Source of the DNA: Anaerolineae bacterium
GTDB taxonomy: Bacteria; Chloroflexota; Anaerolineae; B4-G1; SLSP01
DNA: 64,000 bases
Reading direction: 5' to 3'
Assembly: GCA_016931185.1 (NCBI GenBank)
Contig: JAFGFI010000316.1
Coordinates: 1-64,000, forward strand
Part shown: one piece after another, positions 1 through 9,262 of the stretch
Layout: each line of letters opens with the position of its first letter
Numbering within the stretch: position 1 is the stretch's first letter
Program-made: the position numbers and the translations under genes
Notes under the pieces: generated by a model
The model's input: only the letters and a program-made list of their open reading frames with translations
What the model was told of the DNA's origin: nothing
Databases searched by the model: none

Positions 1-1026
1 AACGTCAAAGGCAATACGGGGCTCACCGCGCGCGGCGACAAGCCCCACAATCCCCTGCGCACCCACCCGCAAGCGATAGCCGCGTCCCTCGGAAAGGCCG
101 TTGGCTAACATTCGTTGCCCACCTTCACTAGAGGCCGCCTGTAATACCGCCCACTCGCCCGCCGAGTCGATAAGAAAGATACCGGTATGATAAAAATCAA
201 ACCGTTCACTGATCAACCTGACCACGCGCGCCAACAACTCATCAATATCCAGGATAGAGGCAATACTACGGGCCACATCCGCCGTCGCCTCTAAGTAACG
301 CGCGCGATGGGACAATGCTTCTGTACGCTCGGCAACTACCCGCTCCAAACCGGCACGCTGTAATTCCAGGTCTTGCGCCAACCGCCTGCTCCGCTCCAAT
401 GCTACCATCAAACGAGGGACTAAATAGCGATTTGAGACCATGAGTAACACGCCGATCATCAGAAATACAACCGTATTACTTATCCATCCAGACGCATCTG
501 CCGATCGTACTTCTTGAGCAGGCGGAAGCACTAACCATTTCATCGAATAAACCACACCAAAACCAATAAGGGTCAATAGTGATAACAACAGAACTGCCAG
601 TTCTCCACGTCTACCAAAAAACAACGTAGATAAACTTATCATAGCCAACAAAAAGACACGACCACTGCCGCCACGCCCATCCTGTAAAAAGTCAGATACG
701 GTAATCGCATAAATAAGCGTCAGACACGTTATAACCTGAACCTGATATGAAACCCGCCGCCAAAACGTGATGGCCAGCATAGCGCCATAGATAAGTAAGT
801 AAATCGGGATTAGCCACCCTGTCTGCGTCGTATAAGCGTAATAGGACCCCGCCGCCAGCGCCAAAGGACCGACGATTACTAATGACAATAACACACCGTG
901 AATCAACTGCTGTTGCCAAATACGGACATCAGCGGCCCCTGCAGAAAGAGGGGAGCCATTCGCTCCACCTCTCAGTTGAGCAGATGCTTCATCACCGGCG
1001 GGTAATTTTTCTTCACTCAGATTCAT
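1..1026 (-). CDS. Multi-TM GAF-domain sensor protein (C-terminus truncated by window edge)
   Basis: My translation from ATG at 1026 gives MNLSEEKLPAGDEASAQ..., several hydrophobic segments, then GAF motif SERFDFYHTGIFLIDSAGEWAVLQAASSEGG...; open to window start so absent from the ORF track. Confidence 0.85.
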   Translation of the reverse strand, partial: MNLSEEKLPAGDEASAQLRGGANGSPLSAGAADVRIWQQQLIHGVLLSLVIVGPLALAAGSYYAYTTQTGWLIPIYLLIYGAMLAITFWRRVSYQVQVITCLTLIYAITVSDFLQDGRGGSGRVFLLAMISLSTLFFGRRGELAVLLLSLLTLIGFGVVYSMKWLVLPPAQEVRSADASGWISNTVVFLMIGVLLMVSNRYLVPRLMVALERSRRLAQDLELQRAGLERVVAERTEALSHRARYLEATADVARSIASILDIDELLARVVRLISERFDFYHTGIFLIDSAGEWAVLQAASSEGGQRMLANGLSEGRGYRLRVGAQGIVGLVAARGEPRIAFDV

Positions 1027-1092
1027 ATTTTCACCTTGATTATCATTGGAAAATCATATAAACGTTTTTCAATTTGCGCAATTGGCGCCAGA

Positions 1093-3297
1093 TTATGTCC
1101 CGTTACTTCCCGCTCCAGTCCCGGAAACGTTTGTCCGGGAAGAGGCATCCCCTATCAAGCGAATTGCCGCTTTTTCAAGCCCCAACGCCCGCTGTATCTC
1201 ATCCACAGTTACTTTAAGCACCGCTTCTAAATCAAGCTCCTGCCGGATGCGGCCGGTAACCTCACCTACCAATCGCTCGCGGGCGGCGCGGCGCTGGGTG
1301 TCTTCGTAAAGCTGTGCACTTTCCAGGGCCAAGTTCAACTGATTACTCATCGCCGTCAACAAATCAATCTCTTCTTGCGTCCATTCCGTGCCATCAGGTT
1401 TGCGACCATCAATCACGCCAACCACCTGGTTTCGCACTTTAACGGGGATAGCGAGTGTCGGCGCATCCTCCTTGCCCAACGCAACCCGGCCTGTAAATAA
1501 TGCCGTATCCATTTCCGGTCGCCAGACATCAACTCTCTGGACAGTGGTTTGTCCATCACTCAGGAATCCCAGATCGGATCGGGACTGAAGCAAGTTTTGC
1601 CACGCATCTTGAGTCAATACACCATAGGCACGGCGCTCAGCCTCCAGATTATCCTGAACTTGCCGGAACAATCGGGCATTGCGCACGGCGTTAGCGACCT
1701 GATCGGCTACAGTTTGCATCACAGATATATCTTCCTGGGAGAAAAATGCCTCTTGCTCGCTTTGCACGGTCAACGCCCCAATGACTTGGCCTCTTGAACG
1801 CAAGGGCAGAGCCAACTCGGAACGTGTATCTGGTAAATCAGGGTTATTAAAACGCACCGCTGCTTCGCCGACGTCAAGTTGAATATCGGCCTGCCCTGTA
1901 GCCACACAGCGGCCAATCATCGAACCGCCCCCAATACGTAACCGGTGATTACGCGCCAACATCACGCGCCCGGCTTCACCTGAACCGGCACGCAAAACAG
2001 CATATTCACCCTCTTCATCCGTCAAGAACAACCCCACGTAGTACAAATGGAAACGCTCACGGACCAACTCGACCACCTGGGGCAACAATTCCTCAATATC
2101 AAACACTGCCGTAGTGGCACTTGAGACTTCCGCCGCAGTGAGCAGACCCTGAGTACGCTCGGCCACCCGCTGTTCCAGACTCGCCAAGGTTTCACGCAAT
2201 TGCGTGGTCATCTGGTTAAAAGCGTGAGCCATATCAATCACCTCAATAGGTCCTTGTGGCTCTGCCTGCAAGTCCAGCTCGCCTTCAGCTATCCGGCGAG
2301 CCGTAGCTGTCAGATGAGTCAAAGGGACGGCCAAACGACGCGCGATGTAAACAGCAACCAGCCCAACAAGGACGGCTACGGCCAAACCCACAATTACCGA
2401 GAGCAGAATTTTTGTGATGAATGGGCGTGTGCCTTCAAATACCGGTAATTCGGTGACGACGGCCCAATCAGGTACACCTAAGCGCACATAAGTCCCTATC
2501 ACCCTTAATCCATTGATTCCCTGGTATCCGCGCGTCACTGTCTCGCCAGCAGGCACAGGATCTTCAATAAAACTGGTAACCAAATTCAATTGACTGACAT
2601 CTTCGCCGCGCAGGACGCGCGAGGTATCCCCAAAAGCAATCAGGGTACCTTGCCTGTTCACTACATAGGCCACACCTTTCTCGCCAACCTTCAACCTATC
2701 TACCAAGTCCCACATAAACTTGAGATTCACCTCGGCCAGCAACATCCCCTGAAAATCACCAAAAACATCCAAAACCGGCACGACCATAATCACCAGCGGC
2801 TCACTCGTCATCTCGTCCACGTAGATAGGACTGATATATCTCTCTCCTTGCGTGACCTGAATCAGCCAATCACTTTCGAGCCGGTCAACAGGATTTCTTG
2901 ACACAGTTAATGACAGACGAGAAAGCCTGGCTAATTCCTGTCCCTGCATATTGAGAAATGCCACTTGCCGGAAGGCTGATTGCAAGCCCAACAAGTTCGC
3001 CAGGATTTTTTCCTGATCTGACAGCGAAGTAGACGCGAGATCAGTAAGACTGGCCGCCGTCTCCAATACATCAAATCTCACCTGGATAAAATCGGCAACC
3101 GCATTAGCAGCATCTTTAGCCAAAAGCTGTTGTTCACGCGCAATCGCCTGATTGCCCACCTGTACAAAAAAGAACAACTGAGGCATATAAGCAATGAACA
3201 AGGCGATCAACGTTAACCCCAGGAACGTCGTGACCAATACCGCAGCCAGACTTCGTGAGGTCACGGATGACTGTTCGTTGGGCTTTTCTTCTTGCAT
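1093..3297 (-). CDS. Cache + HAMP + GAF sensor protein without kinase domain
   Basis: ORF 1093..3324; likely start at MQEEKPN (3297) preceded by GGGAGGAAG. N-terminal TM, extracytoplasmic Cache-like domain, HAMP (RRLAVPLTHLTATARRIAEGELDL), GAF (LYYVGLFLTD...SMIGRCVA), degenerate second GAF, conserved C-tail. Confidence 0.9.
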   Translation of the reverse strand: MQEEKPNEQSSVTSRSLAAVLVTTFLGLTLIALFIAYMPQLFFFVQVGNQAIAREQQLLAKDAANAVADFIQVRFDVLETAASLTDLASTSLSDQEKILANLLGLQSAFRQVAFLNMQGQELARLSRLSLTVSRNPVDRLESDWLIQVTQGERYISPIYVDEMTSEPLVIMVVPVLDVFGDFQGMLLAEVNLKFMWDLVDRLKVGEKGVAYVVNRQGTLIAFGDTSRVLRGEDVSQLNLVTSFIEDPVPAGETVTRGYQGINGLRVIGTYVRLGVPDWAVVTELPVFEGTRPFITKILLSVIVGLAVAVLVGLVAVYIARRLAVPLTHLTATARRIAEGELDLQAEPQGPIEVIDMAHAFNQMTTQLRETLASLEQRVAERTQGLLTAAEVSSATTAVFDIEELLPQVVELVRERFHLYYVGLFLTDEEGEYAVLRAGSGEAGRVMLARNHRLRIGGGSMIGRCVATGQADIQLDVGEAAVRFNNPDLPDTRSELALPLRSRGQVIGALTVQSEQEAFFSQEDISVMQTVADQVANAVRNARLFRQVQDNLEAERRAYGVLTQDAWQNLLQSRSDLGFLSDGQTTVQRVDVWRPEMDTALFTGRVALGKEDAPTLAIPVKVRNQVVGVIDGRKPDGTEWTQEEIDLLTAMSNQLNLALESAQLYEDTQRRAARERLVGEVTGRIRQELDLEAVLKVTVDEIQRALGLEKAAIRLIGDASSRTNVSGTGAGSNGT

Positions 3298-3327
3298 AAA
3301 TACTTCCTCCCGCAATGACATCAATCG

Positions 3328-4347
3328 CTAGTGAATAACCTCGTCTGCCTGAACCAACACACTTTCAGGGATCGTCACTCCTATAGCTTGCGCTGCTTTG
3401 TAATTAATCTGCACAAAATTCTCAGGCGAGACAATGGGAATCGTACTCACGGACATTCCTTTGAAAATCTTATCCACCAAGGGCGCCGCCAATCTGCCCG
3501 ATTCGAACGGGTTAGAAACCACCCCAAAAATAGAATCGTAGCCGCCCACCGACATCAAAGCTCCGCCGACGGGGATTCCGTGTTCGTAAGCAAAACGCCC
3601 GATTACCTCAAAAGGCTCTGGGGTCACAGCAAGCGGTTCCGAGAGGAATAATATCGCATCTATACCCAGGTCATCTTGCTGCGCACGCGCGTCCAGTTCC
3701 ATTTTGAGTTCTGTCGCGTCACCAGCAGGAAATTCAATCAAGGTCACACCCGCAGTTTCTGCTACCGGACGCAAGGCGTCCAATTGGCTCTCTATAATCG
3801 GATAATCACGTTGATAAGGGAGCCACATTCTATTAGCCTCCGGTGCGATCTTGCGCATAATCTCAAAACGCTTGACTGCAATGTCTGGGCCGGGGTAACG
3901 CACCCCGGTGATATTACCACCGGGTTCACGTACACTATCAACTAGTTCTACCCCCTCGATCTCAACATAACTAAACACTACCGGGATACCGGTCCCCTGT
4001 GTGGCAGTCTTGGCCTCAAGCGTTGCTTCTGTAGGAAAAACAAAGATCAAATCGACCCGGTCCTCAACGAATTTTTCAAGCACACTTCTATAAACGGCCA
4101 TATCAAAATCTGTCGCTTGCACATCATAGATGATGTTTTCACCCTCAACGTAGCCCAGCTCGGCCATACCCGATTTAAGGCCATTAGTGATATCGGCAAT
4201 GTAACCCAACCCGGACAGGACCCCAACCCGATATACCTTAGGTGTAGTCATGTCACAGCCACCTAACAGCAAAACTAACAAAGTCAAGCATAACCATGCC
4301 TTCCAACCCACTTTGCTCCAGTTGTAAGAACTCCCAGATACTACCAT
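3328..4347 (-). CDS. ABC transporter substrate-binding lipoprotein (PF04392-like), orphan
   Basis: Lipobox LLLGGC near N-terminus; YRVGVLSGLGYIADITNGLKSGMAELGYVEGENIIYDVQATD typical of ABC_sub_bind family; no permease/ATPase neighbours. Confidence 0.85.
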   Translation of the reverse strand: MVVSGSSYNWSKVGWKAWLCLTLLVLLLGGCDMTTPKVYRVGVLSGLGYIADITNGLKSGMAELGYVEGENIIYDVQATDFDMAVYRSVLEKFVEDRVDLIFVFPTEATLEAKTATQGTGIPVVFSYVEIEGVELVDSVREPGGNITGVRYPGPDIAVKRFEIMRKIAPEANRMWLPYQRDYPIIESQLDALRPVAETAGVTLIEFPAGDATELKMELDARAQQDDLGIDAILFLSEPLAVTPEPFEVIGRFAYEHGIPVGGALMSVGGYDSIFGVVSNPFESGRLAAPLVDKIFKGMSVSTIPIVSPENFVQINYKAAQAIGVTIPESVLVQADEVIH

Positions 4348-6098
4348 ATTCCGCCTCCAATATCATCGTGTTCCCCCCTATCCGGGGAAATTCCATCAAC
4401 ACTTATGCGCGCGGACTCTGGTCTCACCAAACGGATAATTAAATCCTCCAAGCCAAGAGCCTGACACATCTTCTCGGCAGCCGTGTTCAGCATTGTCTCC
4501 ATATCCAATGTCTCACGGATATGCCCCGTGACCTCCCCTACCAATCGCTCCTGGACCGCGCGCCGCTGCGTATCCTGATAAAGGCGCGCACTTTCCAATG
4601 CCACTCCCAACTGTTCGGTTAACGACTCCACCAGCGCAGTTTCTTCAGGCATCCAATCACTACCACCCGCCGGCTTAGAAAAATCAATCACGCCGATCAC
4701 TTCACCACGAACTTTAACCGGAACAGCTAAGCGACCCACTGTCTGCTCATCTTGAGCGGGATTCCCCGTCCGCAGGGCCGTCTTCATCTCAGGCCGCCAG
4801 AGATTGCCTGCCGGTGCAGTAACTTCTTCATTACTGTAAAAACCCAACACCTGACCGGTTTGTAACATACGGCGCCACGACTCAGCAGTTAAGGTGCCGG
4901 CAGCGCGTTTTTCAGCCTCAACAGCTTGCTGAGCTTGCCCAAACAGGCGCGCGTTACTGATAGCAACCGCAACCTGGTCAGCAAGGGCCTGTAAGGTCTG
5001 AATATCCAGCGCATTAAATGCCTGAATTTCCGTACTTTGGATATCTAATACCCCAATCGTCTCACTGCGCACTTGCAAAGGAAGCACCAGCTCCGCGCGG
5101 GTATCAGGAAGTTCAACGCTCCAACGATACGTGATATCCTGGCGAACATCTTCTGCCAAACGATACACACCCCGCTGCGCCACATCCCCCACCATCCCTT
5201 CAGATCCCACCCGCAGACGGTGTCCCCGGGCCATTAGTCTTTGTCCCGCGTCACTGGAGGTAGCGCGCATAACGGCCCATGCATTTCCCCTATCATCTAC
5301 CGTTAGTAAATAAATACCCACATGATAAAAACCAAACTCTTCACCGATTACACGCGTCACACGGTCGAGTAAATGGTGTAGATCACCCGACATACCTACG
5401 GACTCGTGAGCTACAATGGTTGTCGCGCGTAGATAACTGGCATCGCGTTCCAAATCTTGCGTGCGTTCCTGCACCGTGTGCTCCAACTGCGATCGTTGGG
5501 CTTCCGCTTCCATTGCTAAGCGCCGCGCGCGTTGCAAGGCCGAAGTAAGATTACCCATCGCCAAATACAACAAAAAGCTGACAATCGCATAGTTAGAGGT
5601 ATGAATCATCCAATAACTGACCGGGAGAGTAGGTATAATGGGTAACGACCAAATTCCCACCTCATCGTTAATCCAGGTCAATGTGACCGCCACAAAATTC
5701 CAAATTGCCACAATGATTCCAGCCCGTCTTCCCAATAACAAGGCCGCGATAATAATAAGAATAATCATCGTCGCATAACTTACGCTAACAACACCGCCAG
5801 ATAAAAGCCCCACCGCCACTAGAATAAACCATAACAACGTCACAGTAAACAAAGCTGCTATTCGCACATTGCCCCGGCGCAAGAGAAAAAGCGCAATAAC
5901 AACCGCGAACAGCATACTGACTGCGATACCCCCCATAACCAGATAATTACGCAATATCGCAATGACGAAAATGGAAGTCAAAATGACAGCAAACATTACC
6001 GTCAACAGGATGGTATTGGTCAAACTGGCAATACGATTTTTTTCTTCATCGCCCTCGAACACCGGAGGAGCAAAGAATTTTCGAATATTACGCATCAT
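4341..6098 (-). CDS. Multi-TM GAF sensor protein without kinase domain
   Basis: Six-TM-like N-terminus, GAF (GFYHVGIYLLTVDDRGNAWAVMRATSSDAG...MVGDVA), degenerate GAF (LWRPEMKTALRTG...VIDFSKP), C-tail RERLVGEVTGHIRETLDMETMLNTAAEKMCQALGLEDLIIRLV. Confidence 0.88.
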   Translation of the reverse strand: MMRNIRKFFAPPVFEGDEEKNRIASLTNTILLTVMFAVILTSIFVIAILRNYLVMGGIAVSMLFAVVIALFLLRRGNVRIAALFTVTLLWFILVAVGLLSGGVVSVSYATMIILIIIAALLLGRRAGIIVAIWNFVAVTLTWINDEVGIWSLPIIPTLPVSYWMIHTSNYAIVSFLLYLAMGNLTSALQRARRLAMEAEAQRSQLEHTVQERTQDLERDASYLRATTIVAHESVGMSGDLHHLLDRVTRVIGEEFGFYHVGIYLLTVDDRGNAWAVMRATSSDAGQRLMARGHRLRVGSEGMVGDVAQRGVYRLAEDVRQDITYRWSVELPDTRAELVLPLQVRSETIGVLDIQSTEIQAFNALDIQTLQALADQVAVAISNARLFGQAQQAVEAEKRAAGTLTAESWRRMLQTGQVLGFYSNEEVTAPAGNLWRPEMKTALRTGNPAQDEQTVGRLAVPVKVRGEVIGVIDFSKPAGGSDWMPEETALVESLTEQLGVALESARLYQDTQRRAVQERLVGEVTGHIRETLDMETMLNTAAEKMCQALGLEDLIIRLVRPESARISVDGISPDRGEHDDIGGGIW

Positions 6099-8250
6099 CG
6101 CTCATCTCCTCGGGTCGCGCAAGTTGCACAATAACCCCTTCTAATCCCAAGGCCTGGCGCATCTCACTGGCGGCGGTCCTGAGTACCGTCTCTAGATCCA
6201 ACGACTGGCGCATTTGGGCGGTGACATGAGCAGCCAATTGCTCGCGCACCGCGCGGCGTTGAGTATCCTGGTAAAGCTGTGCGCCTTCCAGCGCCCTGCC
6301 TAGTTGGTCAATTAACGCTTCCATCAAAGAAACTTCTTGATCCCGCCACTCACCATCGCCTTCAGACTTGCGCAACCGCACTACACCCACCACCTGGTCA
6401 CGTATTTTAAGCGGTACACCCATCGTACAATCGTCCACGTGGACAATCTGCCCTGCTGTACCCACTTGTACCATCTCTGGACGCCATTCGGGAGTGACAG
6501 GAGCAACATTCCCCTGAATATCGCACAAATAGCCCAGATCAGGGTGAAGGTGAGCCATTCGTAACCATGTATCGCGGCTGACCTCACCATACGCGCGCCG
6601 CTCTGCTTCTAATGCCCGCTGACTGCGCGCGAATAGATCGGCATTATCCAACGCCACCGCAACGTGGTCGGCCATAGTCTGCAACACAACAACCGCGTCA
6701 TGGTCAAAAGCCGCTTCTCTGTCACTTTGCACCGTCAACGCTCCCAGCACCCGCCCCCGCGAACGTAGGGGCAGCGCGGCCTCGGAACGGGTGTCGGGCA
6801 AGTCAGGATTGCTAAAATGCACCGCATCCTCGCCCACGTCCAGCGCAATGCGCGCCTCAACATTGGCAATGCTCCAGCCAACCATCCCCTCTCCCGCCTT
6901 AAGGCGGTGTCCCCGAGCCACCATCTGCCGGCCTGCCCTGCCCGTACCCGCGCGGAGTACGTTCCACTCGCCTGTCTCGTCCACCAGGAACAAACCCACA
7001 TAATACATGTCGAGTCGCTCCTTGATCATGTCCACCACCTGCTCTACCAACATCTCCGTATCCAGAATTAAGGCCACCTCCCGCCCCACGTCGGCGGAAG
7101 CTTCCAGATAAGCGGAGCGCAGCTCCAGGTCGCGACTGCGCCGCTCTATGTCGGTTAGCGTCTGCTGCAACCGATCAACCATGTCATTGAAAGTGCGGCC
7201 CAGTTGCCCAACTTCATCCCCGGTCGTCACCTCCACACGCTGTGAGTAATCTCCCTCCGCCATCTGCCGGGCCACAGCACTGAACCTTTCAAGCGGGACG
7301 GTGATACTCCTCCAATTGATCCATATAATGACACCTATAACCACCACGACAGTTAGCAAGAAAGCAATAGCCGTGTTTTTCAACAACTGACGTTGAAAGA
7401 CAAACAAGTCGCGATACTGAACCACAACACCGATGACGGCGCGTATTTCACCGCCCATGATGAGAGGTGTATAGGCCAGGGCACGCGGCATACCGGCCGG
7501 AGAAAACAAAAGGTGATCAACTACCGCAATCTGCCCCCCTAGCGCCTGTTCATACGCAGCGGACGTTTCTTCAAGCAATGAAGCAAGTTCCCCGGTTCCC
7601 ACTTCAGAGTAATCCTGGGTCACAATCTGCCCGGCATAGATAAGGCCAAGGCTAACGTTCTCTATACGCGCAAAGTTGATCTCGGTCAGGAACTTTTCGT
7701 CAACCACGCGGCCGGCAATCAGTACCCCCAAAATCTTGCTTGTCACATCACGTAAAGGAAGAGCCACAGCCATCTGAAATTCCTGTTCGCCTGTTTCCAT
7801 TTCTTGGACGATAATACCCTGGGCATCAATGCCCAGCAAAGCCAACGCGACCAGCTCGGCCTCCTGCGGATTGCCTTCGTGCTCCCCTCCAATCAAATAG
7901 TCACCCTCTGTATTGACCAATTCCAGGTAGTCAAATTCAAGTGGGGCTGCGCCGGCCGCGAGCAATGTCCTAAACCTGGTTATCTCCTCGTCCGCCAAAG
8001 CCTCTATCAAACCGGGCGTGTTAACCAAGAGCTTGGCGTTCGTAGACAGCAATTGCTCGGTCTCAGAAAACCGGCTTTGAATCACGGCTGCCTCCTGAGC
8101 AGCACGCTGCTGCCCCATTTGAGCAATCAAATGATCTATCCCCCTGGTCACGATCACGCTGAGGATCGCCAACAGAATGGCAAACACAAGAACGATCGCA
8201 ACATTCAACTTGACGCCAAGACTCAAGTTTCTGAAGAATTTAGACAACAT
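6088..8250 (-). CDS. Cache + HAMP + GAF sensor protein without kinase domain
   Basis: Signal-anchor TM, periplasmic Cache-like domain, HAMP (ITVPLERFSAVARQMAEGDYSQRVEVTTGDEVGQLGRTFNDMVDRLQQ), GAF, C-tail. Confidence 0.9.
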   Translation of the reverse strand: MLSKFFRNLSLGVKLNVAIVLVFAILLAILSVIVTRGIDHLIAQMGQQRAAQEAAVIQSRFSETEQLLSTNAKLLVNTPGLIEALADEEITRFRTLLAAGAAPLEFDYLELVNTEGDYLIGGEHEGNPQEAELVALALLGIDAQGIIVQEMETGEQEFQMAVALPLRDVTSKILGVLIAGRVVDEKFLTEINFARIENVSLGLIYAGQIVTQDYSEVGTGELASLLEETSAAYEQALGGQIAVVDHLLFSPAGMPRALAYTPLIMGGEIRAVIGVVVQYRDLFVFQRQLLKNTAIAFLLTVVVVIGVIIWINWRSITVPLERFSAVARQMAEGDYSQRVEVTTGDEVGQLGRTFNDMVDRLQQTLTDIERRSRDLELRSAYLEASADVGREVALILDTEMLVEQVVDMIKERLDMYYVGLFLVDETGEWNVLRAGTGRAGRQMVARGHRLKAGEGMVGWSIANVEARIALDVGEDAVHFSNPDLPDTRSEAALPLRSRGRVLGALTVQSDREAAFDHDAVVVLQTMADHVAVALDNADLFARSQRALEAERRAYGEVSRDTWLRMAHLHPDLGYLCDIQGNVAPVTPEWRPEMVQVGTAGQIVHVDDCTMGVPLKIRDQVVGVVRLRKSEGDGEWRDQEVSLMEALIDQLGRALEGAQLYQDTQRRAVREQLAAHVTAQMRQSLDLETVLRTAASEMRQALGLEGVIVQLARPEEMSDDA

Positions 8251-8272
8251 AGTGTACTCCCCTGAAAATAGC

Positions 8273-8314
8273 GAATAGCGAATTACGAATAGCGAATTAC
8301 GAATAGCGAATTAC
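8273..8314. repeat. Tandem repeat, 3 x 14 bp (GAATAGCGAATTAC)
   Basis: Three exact direct copies in the 167-bp spacer between genes 8418..9251 and 6088..8250. Confidence 0.95.
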
Positions 8315-8417
8315 GGATTCAATTTTCACCCGACTGCTGGTGAACGCACCGCGTTAATGGGTAATTCCTATATAAAAGCCCGGCAGTCTCACCCACATAC
8401 AGCTCACATTTCACACC

Positions 8418-9251
8418 CTAACGCTCCAGGATCACGTCGAGTTCTCTCAGCGCTGCCCGTCCGTTCTCAGAAAACAGCCAATCAATCAAGGGCTGTACGT
8501 CTGCCTGGCGATCCAACATATAACCAATCCCGACCGGGGCCGTCATCGAATTGGCCGGGGCGCCGGGGGCAATGCCGTCCAATGCCAAAGCTGTCACACC
8601 GGCCTTCTCCGCCAACGCCGCCGGCCACGAGCCAAAACCCACTCCCCCCGGGGTCGCTGCAACAACAGCCTGCATATCGGATTGGCTGGTCTGCACCAGC
8701 GCCGTCTCTGGGAACGGGGTATCGCCGAAAATAGCCTCGCGCAATGATTGGGTACTCGATTCATTTTCGTCGCGCACGCACAAGATGATAATCTGATCCG
8801 GGCCGCCGACTTCGGCCCAATTGACAATCTCACCTGAAAAGATCGCGTGGGCTTGCTCTGTTGTCAAACCGGTGAGGCCCACGTCGGGATGTGTGTATAT
8901 AGCCACCCCGGATTGACCAAATTCCACATACGCCACACCTTGATTGATTTCTTCGTCCTTGGGTGGTCTGGCCATCGCAGCCGCGTCCAATGTCCCCTGG
9001 ATGATGCCCTCCACCCCGCCCCCCGTACCCGAGCCGGTCAGAACGTTAAGTGTGTAATCTGGCACATCAGCTTCGAAGGCCGGCTTGATGCCCCCCAGGA
9101 TAGATGTCACAGTTCCGGAACCAGAGATCGTCAAAACTGTCCGCGAGGTAACCGTCGGCGAAGGGTTGCCCCCCACCCCGTTTCCACAAGCTGCCAAGCA
9201 CAACACGGCAAAGATAACCAGCACTGCCAAGTAAGAGCGTTGTGTTTTCAT
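8418..9251 (-). CDS. PstS-like phosphate-type substrate-binding lipoprotein, orphan
   Basis: ORF 8418..9332, likely start MKTQRSYLAV at 9251; lipobox LCLAACG; SGSGTVTSILGGIKPAFEADVPDYTLNVLTGSGTGGGVEGIIQGTLDAAAMARPPKDEE resembles the PBP_like_2/PstS family. Confidence 0.85.
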   Translation of the reverse strand: MKTQRSYLAVLVIFAVLCLAACGNGVGGNPSPTVTSRTVLTISGSGTVTSILGGIKPAFEADVPDYTLNVLTGSGTGGGVEGIIQGTLDAAAMARPPKDEEINQGVAYVEFGQSGVAIYTHPDVGLTGLTTEQAHAIFSGEIVNWAEVGGPDQIIILCVRDENESSTQSLREAIFGDTPFPETALVQTSQSDMQAVVAATPGGVGFGSWPAALAEKAGVTALALDGIAPGAPANSMTAPVGIGYMLDRQADVQPLIDWLFSENGRAALRELDVILER

Positions 9252-9262
9252 ATCAGACTCCC

